A DNA stretch of 64,000 nt from Candidatus Leptofilum proximum (GCA_016710325.1 JADJXK010000002.1:558001-622000); one strand, 5' to 3'; shown: positions 44,475-53,736, counted from the stretch's first letter. Translations and numbers: made by a program. The notes: generated from the sequence alone by a model not told the origin.

Positions 44475-44548
44475 GCAGTCCTCCAGAGTCGAGTTACGCT
44501 CATTGTAGCAGCGATACAGGGAGAGTCACAAGATGCCACGACCGTTTG

Positions 44549-44574
44549 TAGGGCAAAGGTATGCCTTTGCCCTA
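44549..44574. repeat. TAGGGCAAAGG palindrome (copy 2)
   Basis: Eleven-base arms around a 4-base centre, in the divergent spacer before rlmN. It matches the copy at 42035, so the pair flanks the DUF4287/GH13 gene pair. Confidence 0.75.
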
Positions 44575-44595
44575 CATCTCCGTTACAATTGCCAC

Positions 44596-45657
44596 ATGCA
44601 AACAATTTCGCTGACGGACATACAACCCATCAATTTGCACGACTTGACGCTGGCGGAGCTAACGGCCGTAACCCAAACCTGGGGTTATTCCGCTTACCAC
44701 GCTGAGCAAATCTGGGCCGCGCTGTACCGGGATGGCGTCACGGATGTCACCCAGTTCACCAACCTGCGCGATGATTTGCAGCAGAAGCTGGCCGAACAGG
44801 CTGCCCTCACCACGCTGCGCCAGCAAATCGCCATCGACAGCAGTGATAGCCTGACGCGCAAATTTCTGCTGGCCCTGGCCGATGGCCAGACGATTGAGAC
44901 GGTGCTCATGCAGTTTAAGGGGCGCTGGACCGCCTGCGTCAGTACGCAGGTGGGCTGCGCCATGGGCTGCGTTTTTTGCGCCACCGGGCAGATGGGCTTC
45001 ACGCGCCATCTCACCCCCGGCGAAATTGTGGGGCAAATCCTGTTTGTGAACCGGGCGCTGGCGCAAACTGGCGAATCGCTGCGCAACATCGTCTTCATGG
45101 GCATGGGTGAGCCGCTGCACAACTACGACCACACCATGAGCGCCATCGACATCCTCACCGATCACAAAGGGTTGGCGATTGCCCCCCGGCATATTACCCT
45201 GAGCACGGTGGGTGTGGTGCCCGGCATTTTACGGCTGGCGGAAGAAGAACGGCCGTTTCGCTTAGCGGTCAGTCTCCACGGAGCCACCGATGCGGATCGC
45301 CAGAAGCTGGTGCCGCCCGCCCGCCGCTGGCCCCTGGCCGAACTAATCGACGCCTGCCGCGTCTACACGCAAAAGCGCAACCGCCACATCTTCTTTGAAT
45401 GGACGCTCATCGAGGACGAAAACGACACGCCGGAACAGGCCCATGCCCTGGGCCGCCTGCTGCAAACGGTGGACAGCCACGTCAATTTAATTCCGTTGAA
45501 TCCTACCTTGGGGTATAACGGCCGTCCTACCCAACGGCCACAGGTGAAGCAGTTCCAGGCCATCCTGGCCGAATACGGCATTCCCAGCACCGTGCGCCAG
45601 CGCCGCGGCATCGACATCGCCGCCGGCTGTGGCCAGCTGAAGGCGCAATCTGCCTGA
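44596..45657 (+). CDS. rlmN: RlmN: dual-specificity 23S rRNA/tRNA C2 methyltransferase
   Basis: 353-residue radical SAM enzyme that methylates C2 of A2503 in 23S rRNA and A37 of some tRNAs. The radical SAM cluster motif is CAMGCVFC (near residue 116). The second catalytic Cys sits in GIDIAAGCGQL at the C-terminus, and GxGEPL (MGMGEPLHNY) and the substrate motif STVG are present. The ATG at 44596 is the only start giving normal length; it has no clear SD, and TACAAT lies just upstream of it. Cfr-type alternatives are less likely given the sequence. Confidence 0.96.
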   Translation: MQTISLTDIQPINLHDLTLAELTAVTQTWGYSAYHAEQIWAALYRDGVTDVTQFTNLRDDLQQKLAEQAALTTLRQQIAIDSSDSLTRKFLLALADGQTIETVLMQFKGRWTACVSTQVGCAMGCVFCATGQMGFTRHLTPGEIVGQILFVNRALAQTGESLRNIVFMGMGEPLHNYDHTMSAIDILTDHKGLAIAPRHITLSTVGVVPGILRLAEEERPFRLAVSLHGATDADRQKLVPPARRWPLAELIDACRVYTQKRNRHIFFEWTLIEDENDTPEQAHALGRLLQTVDSHVNLIPLNPTLGYNGRPTQRPQVKQFQAILAEYGIPSTVRQRRGIDIAAGCGQLKAQSA

Positions 45658-45668
45658 ACCAAATCCGG

Positions 45669-45708
45669 CAAAGGCCCCTGACATTGCGGAAATATCAGAG
45701 GTCTTTTG
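45669..45708. terminator. Terminator between convergent rlmN and membrane protein genes
   Basis: CAAAGGCCCCTGA and TCAGAGGTCTTTTG form a stem with G-U pairs and an A/T-rich end on each side. Confidence 0.5.
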
Positions 45709-45713
45709 GAATA

Positions 45714-46106
45714 TCAATTGACCATGGAAGCAACGGCCGTAACCCCTTCCTGATTCTCCTTGCGCAAGGCCCAGCCCGTCCATAATGCGGCTGAAAGATC
45801 AACCGCTCCCAGCAAAATAAGCATTGGGCTGGCTAATCCGGCGACGACGAACCCGGTAAACAAGAGAAAAACCATGATTCGAGCATAAACCGTCCATTGC
45901 AGAAAGGGGCGAAAATCAACCCTTGCTGCCTGAACGTAATAAATCGCCAACACAAGCGCCAGAACCCCAATCACGCGAACCCACACCTCCACTGTAGTCG
46001 GGAAACCCAGCGTTCCCACCACCAAAGTGGGCATTGCGATTAAGCCCAGGCCCATACCAACCAGATAAATTCCAAAAACCAATACCGACTTTGCTGACCG
46101 ACTCAT
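45714..46106 (-). CDS. Small membrane protein, four predicted helices
   Basis: 130 residues with four hydrophobic segments (residues about 8-30, 42-62, 72-92, 95-115). I do not recognise a family; small four-helix proteins of this size in Chloroflexota have no assigned function. It is divergent from the LuxR-hydrolase gene at 46238, so the spacer 46107-46237 may hold both promoters. Confidence 0.75.
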   Translation of the reverse strand: MSRSAKSVLVFGIYLVGMGLGLIAMPTLVVGTLGFPTTVEVWVRVIGVLALVLAIYYVQAARVDFRPFLQWTVYARIMVFLLFTGFVVAGLASPMLILLGAVDLSAALWTGWALRKENQEGVTAVASMVN

Positions 46107-46160
46107 TTTCAGAAACCTCCAGAGTGAATTTTAGCGATTCTAGAGATAATCGGATGAGAC

Positions 46161-46186
46161 GTCACCACTCTTTTGAGTGGTATAAT
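46161..46186 (+). promoter_or_regulatory. Promoter with overlapping inverted repeat
   Basis: TATAAT at 46181-46186 is a perfect -10, with no good -35. CCACTC-TTTT-GAGTGG (46165-46180) ends exactly where the -10 starts, so a protein bound there would cover the promoter. The start of the LuxR-hydrolase gene at 46238 lies 52 bases downstream. Confidence 0.6.
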
Positions 46187-46237
46187 GCGGCACGGTTCAC
46201 AATCCAACTATTGGCAAATAACATACCCGGCGGCAAA

Positions 46238-47731
46238 ATGAAAGATCCCATCACCTGGAAAGCACGTGAAATTGAGATTCTGGCACTGTTGGCCAAAGGC
46301 TTAACCAACAGCCAGATTGGATCGCAGCTTCATTTAAGCCACGACACAATTCGCTGGTACAACAAGCAAATCTTTGAAAAATTGGCTGTCAGCAACCGGC
46401 TTCAGGCCGTCAAACGCGCAGCTGAATTGGGTCTGTTGGAACAGCCAGCATTTGGTTCTCCTCAGCCCTCCAGTCCCGTAATAAAATCGCCAGTGCAATA
46501 TGTTGCCAATGGGGATGTACACCTTGCCTACCAGATGGTAGGGAACGGTCCGGTGGATTTATTGTTCATTCACGGGTTCCTCTTCCATCTGGAACTGGCC
46601 TGGGAAAATGCGGAGTTTTCCCACTTTTTTAGTGAACTTGGCCGTTTTACCAGGGTCATCTTGTTCGATAAACGAGGCGTTGGGCTGTCTGACCGTATCC
46701 AAGGCGCGCCAACGTTGGAAAACACCATTGACGATGCTTGCTGTGTGTTGGATGCAGCTCAATCTGAACGAGCTTTTGTTATGGGCACTTCAGAAGGGGC
46801 AGCGGCGGCGGTTTTGCTTTCAGCAATTTTTCCAGAACGCGTGCGGGGGCTGATTTTGTATGCGGCCGTTCCCAAAGTTGTACGGACCGGTACAGAACCA
46901 CCGTGGGCCAGCGATGCCGACCAATATCGTGCAAACATTGTCCGAATGCAGCAAAGCTGGGGCGGGCCTTGGGCCGTAGAAAGTTTTGCGCCTTCACGCG
47001 CACAGGACGATCAGTTCCGCAGCTGGTGGGCCATGATTTTGCGGGCAGCTTCAAGCCCTTCGTCGGTAAAAGCGGTTTTGGAACTCATCGGCGAAGTGGA
47101 TATCCGTTCTTTGTTACCCCAGGTGCAGGTTCGTACATTGGTTATACACAAGCGGGAGGACAGGATTGCCTCTCTTGAGGCCGGACGCTATTTTGCCACG
47201 CACATGCCTAATGCCACCTGGGTTGAATTGCCCGGCAATGATCACATTTATTTTGTTGAGAGTACGGCCGTTCTAGACGCGATTGTTCGGTTTTGCCGGG
47301 AAGAAGCGGGAATGACCACCACCTTTACAAAAATTGCCATCATTCTCCGGCTCCTCATCAAAAAAGAAAATGCAAAACTTTCTGAATCATTCTTCGAGGA
47401 GAGCCAGCCGCTCACTGTGCAAAACACATCCGGCGGCATGTTTGCCGTTTTCGAGAGCCCGACCAGGGCGTTACAATGTGCCCTCAGACTGCGCGGAAAC
47501 ATCAATTCTCTTTCCTACAGCATCGGCCTCCACATTGGCGAATGCTCGCTGGCCAACAACCACCCCACCGAACCAGCCTTTATGGCAGCAGGGATTGCTG
47601 CTGGTCAGTCTGCTCCCGGAGAGATCGTCGTCACCCAGTCCCTACGAGACATCCTGGCCGGTTCCGGTTTCCAGTTCAGATTGAAAAAAGGGCCATCTGC
47701 CGCAGATTGGCCGCTTTACAGCGTCGTTTAA
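46238..47731 (+). CDS. LuxR-type HTH + alpha/beta hydrolase + cyclase-like C-terminal domain
   Basis: 497 residues. Residues about 5-62 are a GerE/LuxR helix-turn-helix (LLAKGLTNSQIGSQLHLSHDTI). Residues about 85-345 form an alpha/beta hydrolase (HGFLFH oxyanion loop, nucleophile elbow GTSEG, late His in GNDHIYF). Residues about 375-497 resemble the second half of a class III cyclase domain (ALQCALRLR, GLHIGE, APGEIVV) without the metal-binding Asp. The ATG at 46238 is preferred because a -10 element and operator-like repeat lie 50 bases upstream. No clear SD. It could sense a small ester or lactone-like ligand through the hydrolase domain; that is inference. Confidence 0.85.
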   Translation: MKDPITWKAREIEILALLAKGLTNSQIGSQLHLSHDTIRWYNKQIFEKLAVSNRLQAVKRAAELGLLEQPAFGSPQPSSPVIKSPVQYVANGDVHLAYQMVGNGPVDLLFIHGFLFHLELAWENAEFSHFFSELGRFTRVILFDKRGVGLSDRIQGAPTLENTIDDACCVLDAAQSERAFVMGTSEGAAAAVLLSAIFPERVRGLILYAAVPKVVRTGTEPPWASDADQYRANIVRMQQSWGGPWAVESFAPSRAQDDQFRSWWAMILRAASSPSSVKAVLELIGEVDIRSLLPQVQVRTLVIHKREDRIASLEAGRYFATHMPNATWVELPGNDHIYFVESTAVLDAIVRFCREEAGMTTTFTKIAIILRLLIKKENAKLSESFFEESQPLTVQNTSGGMFAVFESPTRALQCALRLRGNINSLSYSIGLHIGECSLANNHPTEPAFMAAGIAAGQSAPGEIVVTQSLRDILAGSGFQFRLKKGPSAADWPLYSVV

Positions 47732-47816
47732 GCAGCAATACAGGGTTACATATACCGGCGATAAGAAAGTTGCAGGTTGGATTGATGTATGACAGTTACC
47801 AATCACTGACCACCGA

Positions 47817-48851
47817 TCACGGGCTTGGCTTCGGACCGTCCGGCGGCACTTCCGGCAGCGTATCCGCCCCTTCTTTTACCGCCAGAATTACCTTGCCGAT
47901 GTTTTGGTTTTGCCGCACGTAGGCGTGGGCTTCCTGCGCCCGCTCAATGGGAAACACCGTGTCAATGATCGGCTTTAGCTCGCCAGTGCGCAGCAGCGGC
48001 CAGTAGCCGGACTGGAACTGCTCGGTGATTTTGATCTTCTCGGCGGGGGAGCGCGAGCGCAGGGTAGAGCCAATCAACCGCAGCCGCTTGCCCAGCAGCA
48101 GACCCATGTTCATTTCGCCGTGTGACCCGCCCAGCTGGCCGATATTGACCAAACGGCCGAATCGCTTCAGCGCCTTCACGTTGCGGTCCAGGTAACTACC
48201 GCCCACCGGGTCCAAAATCAGATCCACGCCCTGATCCTGGGTGGCGGCCAGCACCTTCTCTAAAAAATCTTCCTGCTTGTAGTTGATCGCCAGCTCTGCC
48301 CCCAGCTTGCGGCAGGCCAGCAGCTTCTCGTCGCTGCCAGCGGTGATAAATACGGTGGCTTCAGCGGCGTTGGCCAGTTGGATAGCCGCCGTACCCACGC
48401 CGCTGGCCCCGGCATGAATGAGCACCGTTTCGCCAGCCACCAGGTCTCCCTCCAAAAAGAGGTTGACGTAAGCGGTGTACCACACTTCGGGCACGGCGGC
48501 GGCCAGGGCAAACGACCAGCGCCGGGGCAGCTTGAGCAGCATCCCGGCGGGCACTGCCACCTGCTCCGCATACCCGCCTCCGGGCAGCAGGGCACACACC
48601 CGGTCGCCTACCTGCCAATCGGCTACATCCTCCCCTACGGCGGCGATGACACCTGCCATTTCCAGCCCCAAAATGTCACTGGCCCCGGCAGGCGGATTGT
48701 ACCCGCCCCGTGCCTGGAGCAGATCGGCCCGATTAACGGCCGTTGCCCACACATTTACCAGCACCTCATCCGGTCCGTACGTCACGTCCGGCACCGTCTC
48801 CCACACCAACTGCGGTTCCTGCTGCGTTCCTTTAACAACAATTGCCTTCAT
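47817..48851 (-). CDS. NAD(P)H:quinone oxidoreductase, PIG3/zeta-crystallin type
   Basis: 344-residue medium-chain reductase of the zinc-free quinone reductase group. The ATG at 48851 opens the family start MKAIVV and has AGGA upstream. Features are NVWATAVNRADLLQARG, GLEMAGVIAAVGE, the NADPH-binding Rossmann motif HAGASGVGTAAIQLA and NIGQLGG. It reduces quinones or related carbonyls with NADPH, with weight of evidence for the PIG3 (TP53I3) branch. Single gene, divergent from the phosphoribosyltransferase. Confidence 0.92.
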   Translation of the reverse strand: MKAIVVKGTQQEPQLVWETVPDVTYGPDEVLVNVWATAVNRADLLQARGGYNPPAGASDILGLEMAGVIAAVGEDVADWQVGDRVCALLPGGGYAEQVAVPAGMLLKLPRRWSFALAAAVPEVWYTAYVNLFLEGDLVAGETVLIHAGASGVGTAAIQLANAAEATVFITAGSDEKLLACRKLGAELAINYKQEDFLEKVLAATQDQGVDLILDPVGGSYLDRNVKALKRFGRLVNIGQLGGSHGEMNMGLLLGKRLRLIGSTLRSRSPAEKIKITEQFQSGYWPLLRTGELKPIIDTVFPIERAQEAHAYVRQNQNIGKVILAVKEGADTLPEVPPDGPKPSP

Positions 48852-48999
48852 TTTCCTGCCACCTTCACCTGACAAACCGGGTGCCACCTCTGTGACAATC
48901 GGGTAAACTTCACTTCGTGGCTAGCGGGTGTGTCCACAGAGCTACTGGCAAACCAGCCACGAACAAATCAGCCACGACTTTTGAGGAGAGTATCACAAG

Positions 49000-49548
49000 A
49001 TGAGCGAACGTGAAACCTACCAGGTAGAAATTGCGGGCATCACGCGCCACCTGCCCCTGTTTGAGGTGGCTCCCGGCGTGCGGATTGCCATTTTTAACAT
49101 GCTGGGCGACACCATCGTGGTCAAAGCCACGGCCGCCGCCCTGGCCGAGCGCCTGAAAAACACCCCGGCCGATGTGCTGGTTACGGCCGAAGCCAAAGGC
49201 ATTCCCCTCATCTACGAGATGAGCGCCTTGATGGGTCTGCCCTACATCGTCCTGCGCAAGTCGTACAAGAGCTACATGGGCGAGGCCATCAGCGCCGAAA
49301 CTGTGTCGATCACCACCGGCAAGCCGCAAACGCTCTACATGGACGAGAAGGATACCGCCTTCATCAAAAACAAAAAGGTAGTCCTGGTCGATGACGTCAT
49401 CAGCACGGGCAGTACGCTTAAGGGCATGGAAGAAGTGGTGGACCAGGCGGGCGGCGAAATTGTGAAGACAGCGGCCGTTTTCACCGAAGGCGACGCCGAC
49501 TGGTCCAACATCGTGGCCCTGGACAACCTGCCCGTCTTTGTGGAGTAA
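49000..49548 (+). CDS. Purine (adenine-like) phosphoribosyltransferase
   Basis: 182-residue type I phosphoribosyltransferase. The PRPP-binding motif VVLVDDVISTGST is perfect, and the first part (FNMLGDTIVVKATAAALAERL) resembles the hood region of apt-like proteins. It likely salvages a purine base using PRPP. GAGGAG lies upstream of the ATG. It precedes the hydantoinase gene by about 30 bases in the same direction, so both may be one transcript; a nucleobase link would fit a hydantoin-related substrate. Confidence 0.88.
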   Translation: MSERETYQVEIAGITRHLPLFEVAPGVRIAIFNMLGDTIVVKATAAALAERLKNTPADVLVTAEAKGIPLIYEMSALMGLPYIVLRKSYKSYMGEAISAETVSITTGKPQTLYMDEKDTAFIKNKKVVLVDDVISTGSTLKGMEEVVDQAGGEIVKTAAVFTEGDADWSNIVALDNLPVFVE

Positions 49549-49577
49549 CCCGCCGCGAATTTCGCGGCCAAAAAATC

Positions 49578-51338
49578 ATGACCCAACCAACGGCCGTTTC
49601 CCTCTCCATTTTTCGCTACCTGTTTGCCTCCGTGGCTGAAGAGATGGGCGTGACATTGGGCCGTGCCGCCTACAGCCCCAACATCAAGGAGCGTCTCGAT
49701 TTTAGCTGCGCGCTCTTTTTGGGCGACGGCCGTATGCTGGCCCAGGCCGCCCACATTCCCGTCCACCTCGGCGCCATGCCCGCCTCCGTCCAGGCCGCCA
49801 TCGCCCACTGCGCCCCCTTCGCCCCCGGCGACGTTGTCATCGTCAACGACCCCTACCAGGGCGGCAACCACCTGCCAGACATCACCCTCGTCTCACCCGT
49901 CTTTTTTGATAATCCGTCATCGGTAAGCGGTAATCCGTTATCGGTAATCAGTAATCCGTCATCAGTAATCGGTGAACCGCCCAACACCCCAGTCACCTTG
50001 TCACCCCCTCACCTGGTAACCCCTTCACCCCTTCACCCCTTCACCCCTTCACCCGGTCACCTTGTCACCCTGTCACCCCCTCACCCCCTCACCCCTTCAT
50101 TCTTCGTCGCCAGCCGCGCCCACCACGCCGACGTCGGCGGTATGTCGCCCGGTTCCATGCCGCTCTCCACCGAGATTTACCAGGAGGGCATCATCATCCC
50201 GCCTATCAAGCTGGTGGCCGCTGGACAGCGCAACGAGGCGGTGTGGCAGCTCATCCTGCGCAACGTGCGCACGCCAGACGAGCGCAACGGGGACCTGGCC
50301 GCCCAGCTGGCGGCACATGCCATCGGCCAGAAGCGCCTGGAAGAAATTGTGGCCCGTTACAGCCTGGACGACGCCCTGGCCCACGCCGAAGCGCTGATTG
50401 AGTATGCGAAGACGTTGACGGAAACGGCCGTCTCTCACATCCCCAACGGCCGTTACACCTTCACCGACCATCTCGACGACGACGGCCAGCCGGGCAGCCC
50501 ACCCATCCCCATCCAGGTGACCATTACGGTGGACGGCCGCCAGATGCATGTTGATTTCACCGGCACCGCCCCGGCCGTGCGCGGCAATCTTAACGCTGTG
50601 CCCGCCATCGCCCAATCGGCCGTAGCCTACTGCCTGCGCTGCGCCGCCCTGGCCCTGGTGCAAACCGACCTGCCCATGAACGAGGGCGCCTTTGCCCCGC
50701 TCACCATCACCATTCCGCCCGGTTCGCTGCTGGACCCGCCCCAGCCCCATGCCGTGGCGGCGGGTAACGTGGAAACGTCGCAGCGCATCACCGACGCCGT
50801 GTTTGGCGCGCTGGCTCAAGCGCTGCCCAACCTCATCCCCGCGGCCAGCCAGGGCACGATGAACAATCTCACTTTTGGCGGCCAAGATCCGGGCACGGGA
50901 CGGCCGTTTGCTTACTACGAAACCATCGGCGGCGGGGCCGGGGCCGGACCCGAAGCGGACGGCGGCAGCGGCCTGCACGTGCACATGAGCAACACGCTCA
51001 ACACGCCAGTGGAAGCCCTGGAGTACAGCTTCCCGCTGCGGCTGGAGCAGTACAGCCTGCGCCCCAATTCCGGCGGCGCAGGCCAGCACCGCGGCGGCGA
51101 CGGTCTGGTGCGCAGCATTTGCTTCCTCACGCCGGTCACGGTCACCGTCACCAGCGAGCGGCGGCAGCGCGGGGCCTATGGCTTGCAGGGGGGTGAAAAC
51201 GGCCGTCCTGGCCGCAACAGCCTCATCCAGGGCGAATCGACTACCGAACTGCCGGGCAAGTTCACCCGCCAGCTGGATGCCAACGATATTTTGCAAATTG
51301 AAACGCCGGGGGGCGGAGGATGGGGAAAGATTGGGTAA
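49578..51338 (+). CDS. Hydantoinase B / 5-oxoprolinase subunit with in-frame repeat insertion
   Basis: 586 residues. The HyuB family runs from the start (FAEEMG-like opening, RLDFSCALF, HIPVHLGAMP, DVVIVNDPYQGGNHLPDI) to the end (GGEN-GRPG region). The family usually works with a HyuA subunit, not found here. Between GGNHLPDI...SPVFF and SFFVASRAHHADVGG, residues about 113-174 are a 62-residue low-complexity insert translated from intergenic-type repeat DNA (see the repeat at 49911). Without it the protein would be about 525 residues, the normal size. The insert keeps the frame; activity may be intact or lost. Confidence 0.88.
   Translation: MTQPTAVSLSIFRYLFASVAEEMGVTLGRAAYSPNIKERLDFSCALFLGDGRMLAQAAHIPVHLGAMPASVQAAIAHCAPFAPGDVVIVNDPYQGGNHLPDITLVSPVFFDNPSSVSGNPLSVISNPSSVIGEPPNTPVTLSPPHLVTPSPLHPFTPSPGHLVTLSPPHPLTPSFFVASRAHHADVGGMSPGSMPLSTEIYQEGIIIPPIKLVAAGQRNEAVWQLILRNVRTPDERNGDLAAQLAAHAIGQKRLEEIVARYSLDDALAHAEALIEYAKTLTETAVSHIPNGRYTFTDHLDDDGQPGSPPIPIQVTITVDGRQMHVDFTGTAPAVRGNLNAVPAIAQSAVAYCLRCAALALVQTDLPMNEGAFAPLTITIPPGSLLDPPQPHAVAAGNVETSQRITDAVFGALAQALPNLIPAASQGTMNNLTFGGQDPGTGRPFAYYETIGGGAGAGPEADGGSGLHVHMSNTLNTPVEALEYSFPLRLEQYSLRPNSGGAGQHRGGDGLVRSICFLTPVTVTVTSERRQRGAYGLQGGENGRPGRNSLIQGESTTELPGKFTRQLDANDILQIETPGGGGWGKIG
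49911..50099. repeat. Two intergenic repeat families inserted in the hydantoinase B gene
   Basis: First part (49911-49980) is (CGGTAATCNGTAATCCG)-type repeats, the same family as 58672-58757. Second part (49985-50099) is (TCACCCCTTCACCC) and GTCACCTTGTCACC units, the complement of the GGTGAC family at 5502. Length is 189 bases, a multiple of three, with no stop in the gene frame. Confidence 0.85.
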
Positions 51339-51342
51339 TTAA

Positions 51343-51390
51343 GTCATTGGGTAATTGAGCAATTACAAAATTACCCAATTACCCAATGAC
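51343..51390. repeat. GTCATTGGGTAATTG inverted repeat between convergent genes
   Basis: Perfect 15-base arms (51343-51357, 51376-51390) around an AT-rich loop. It may serve as a bidirectional terminator and belongs to the GGTAATT-type repeat family. Confidence 0.8.
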
Positions 51391-51400
51391 GTCTCTTCTT

Positions 51401-53419
51401 CTATGGCGTAACCGTCACGATATGACTGGCAACGGCCGTTTGTCCACTGCTTGTCGTGGCGCTGAGGGTAATAACATGTTCGCCTGGTGCCAGATCGTTC
51501 AGGAAAAGCGCTGATTGTGCCTCGACGGGATTCCCATCTACCGACCAAACAAAGTCACTCAGGGCTCCATCCTCGGCGTCGGAGCCGAAGGCGTACAGCG
51601 CAGTGGGCGATCCGGCGGCCACAACTTCCGGACCGTTGATCCAGGCGGTGGGCTGACGGTCAACCAGCGGCGTGGCCAGCGCCACCTCAAAGCGGGTTGG
51701 TGTACCCTGATCGGCCAGGAGGATTTGGAAACGGCCGCTTCCCCCACCCGGCAGCGTGCTCAAATCCACTTCCAGGCTGCCGCCCAGCACGTTCAGGCCA
51801 ACGGTGGTCCAGGTGAGGCCGTTGTTGGCGGTGTAGCGCACGTTGGCGGGCACGTCGGTGATGCCCCAGGTGACGGTGGCGGTTTCATTGGCCGTCTGTT
51901 GGACCAGGGTGGCGTTCACGGCCATGTTTGCGATCGAGAGGGTGCGGCTGGCTACGGCCGTTCCCGAAGCCGCTTCCACCACGCGCAGTTCGGCCACGGG
52001 TACGTCAGGTGCGGGCACCACGCCGCGAATAGCCTGCGCCGAAACGCCAGGCTCCTCAGCCACCAGCAGGTCTACAGGATGGGTGGCAATGACGTTGCCA
52101 GCGCTGTCCAGGAGTTCAACCTGGTAAAGCGCGTTTTGGGAGGGAACGGCCGTAGCCGGGGCAAAATAAACCGGGTCCAGCGCTACGCTGCCATCGTCGG
52201 CCACGGAACCGCCAATCAGCAGGCTCTCTTCCTGCGGCGCCCAGACAAACGCACCCTTGTTCACCTGGTCGGTATACAGCGCCTTGTAGGTGAAATCAGA
52301 CACCCACACTGGGTCGCAGTAGCTCATCATGTCTACGTAGCCGCTGGGGCTGAGCAGTTTCAGCGTCCCACCAATGCCGTCCAGGCCGTACTCGCCAATC
52401 GACGCCCCGGCATGTTTGGGATCGGTTGACCAGTTGGTGCCAGAAACGTTGCAGGGTGCATGGTAACGGCCGAAGTTATGACCAATTTCATGTCCGGCCA
52501 GCTCACCGGTGGCCTCTGGGCCAAATCCCGGCGGCAAATTGTGAATGCCCACTGACTCTCGATAGCCTATCCAGCCGATACCAGCAATACCACCGGAGCA
52601 GTTGAACCAGGTGTTGGAACAGTTCGCACCAAAATTGACATAGGAATAATAAACGGTCGAGTCTGGAGCAGAATCATTGGATTTTGTTTGAGTCGTAAGG
52701 TTTAGCAAATTGACCCATGAATCACTGCTGTCTCGTAGATTTCCGGTGAAAGCCACAGGTACACCTGGACGAATTGTAACGTTCATATTGCTCAGCGGAT
52801 AAGCCCGCATGATCCAGTTGCTAATCTGCTCGGAAGATGGTGCAGCGTAGAAACCGTTTCCGCCAGATGCGCCAGTTTGCGTGTAATTGATAGGCACAAT
52901 CACCACATTGAGTGTGGGAACAGTGCTAAAGGTGAAAGTTTGGGTGAAGCTTCCCTGGGTCTGCCCTGTTACTTTAGCAGTGACGATCACAGTGCCGGAA
53001 AGCCAGCTGGCAGGCAGCGTGATGTTGTAGGTGCTGCCCAGATTGGCCCGGCTGGAGGCGCCGGAAGCCGTTTGGGTGCTGGACGTAACCGGCGTCAAGG
53101 GAGTGCCGCCGCGCGTGGCGGAGAGGGTGATGCTAGTGTTGGGCACATCGCTGCCGGAGCTGGTGGCCGTGTAGACCCGTACCACCGTGGGCCGGTTGGC
53201 CACCAGGGGAACCGTGTTGTTGGCATCCTGGATCGATTGGCTCACTTCCAGTTTGGTAATGAACAGATCCGGCGCCCGCGAGACGTAGGGCAGGTAGGTC
53301 ATGTTTGACGAAGCACCCACCGGCGCTGCGGCCGACTGCCGGGTATCCACGCCCAGGCCGACGATCAGTGCCAGGGCCAGGGCAAAAAGGGACAGCAAAG
53401 ACGCAAGACGAAGTTTCAT
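51401..53419 (-). CDS. Secreted metzincin-type zinc metalloprotease with C-terminal PKD domain
   Basis: 672 residues with signal peptide (LASLLSLFALALALIVGLG). The zinc motif is HEIGHNFGRYH (His310, Glu311, His314, His320), with a Met-turn (DMMSYC) about 45 residues later, as in metzincins. The N-terminal part (residues about 50-170) is a beta-sandwich. The C-terminus, residues about 590-672, is a PKD-like domain (AFGSDAEDGALSDFVWSVDG). A TYLPYVSR motif lies near residue 41, close to the predicted mature N-terminus, resembling the [FY]LP tails of other secreted proteins here. AAGGAA precedes the ATG. Probable extracellular proteolysis. Confidence 0.9.
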   Translation of the reverse strand: MKLRLASLLSLFALALALIVGLGVDTRQSAAAPVGASSNMTYLPYVSRAPDLFITKLEVSQSIQDANNTVPLVANRPTVVRVYTATSSGSDVPNTSITLSATRGGTPLTPVTSSTQTASGASSRANLGSTYNITLPASWLSGTVIVTAKVTGQTQGSFTQTFTFSTVPTLNVVIVPINYTQTGASGGNGFYAAPSSEQISNWIMRAYPLSNMNVTIRPGVPVAFTGNLRDSSDSWVNLLNLTTQTKSNDSAPDSTVYYSYVNFGANCSNTWFNCSGGIAGIGWIGYRESVGIHNLPPGFGPEATGELAGHEIGHNFGRYHAPCNVSGTNWSTDPKHAGASIGEYGLDGIGGTLKLLSPSGYVDMMSYCDPVWVSDFTYKALYTDQVNKGAFVWAPQEESLLIGGSVADDGSVALDPVYFAPATAVPSQNALYQVELLDSAGNVIATHPVDLLVAEEPGVSAQAIRGVVPAPDVPVAELRVVEAASGTAVASRTLSIANMAVNATLVQQTANETATVTWGITDVPANVRYTANNGLTWTTVGLNVLGGSLEVDLSTLPGGGSGRFQILLADQGTPTRFEVALATPLVDRQPTAWINGPEVVAAGSPTALYAFGSDAEDGALSDFVWSVDGNPVEAQSALFLNDLAPGEHVITLSATTSSGQTAVASHIVTVTP

Positions 53420-53550
53420 GGTTCAGGTTCCTTTACATTTTCCTTTACAAGGGAATTTCAGCCGGGGGAAGAGTGGAAAACGGTGTTTCTGGCTCACGGG
53501 CACATTTTAGCAATTTACGGGGGAAATGTCCTTATACAGAGGTCCTAAAA

Positions 53551-53600
53551 ACAAAAAAATCGGATTTCTCTCATATACCACGGTTACAAGAGAAATCCGA
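53551..53600 (-). terminator. Strong intrinsic terminator of topA
   Basis: TCGGATTTCTCT and AGAGAAATCCGA form a perfect 12-bp stem. On the minus strand it is followed by a run of seven T. It lies 137 bases past the topA stop. Confidence 0.85.
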
Positions 53601-53638
53601 CGCTTATCTTACGACATTAACTTTGCACTATTTAAGTG

Positions 53639-53726
53639 CCATTCCCGCCCCACGCCTTCGCGGGGGCAGGCTGCCGGAATCCACACGGGTGAAAAAGATG
53701 GATACCCGCCTACGCGGGTATGACAC
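53639..53726. repeat. CATTCCCGC...GCGGGTA intergenic repeat
   Basis: Several GCGGG/CCCGC palindromes (CGCGGGGGCAGG, CCCGCCTACGCGGG) lie in the topA downstream gap. It resembles the common ATTCCCGC-type dispersed repeat. With the topA terminator this accounts for the 53420-53736 gap. Confidence 0.55.
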
Positions 53727-53736
53727 GACTCAGATG

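Noticed and set aside
44584..44596. Leaderless promoter (TACAAT) directly before rlmN
   Set aside because: The nearest -35-like sequence is at the wrong spacing and overlaps the palindrome, so I do not list it.
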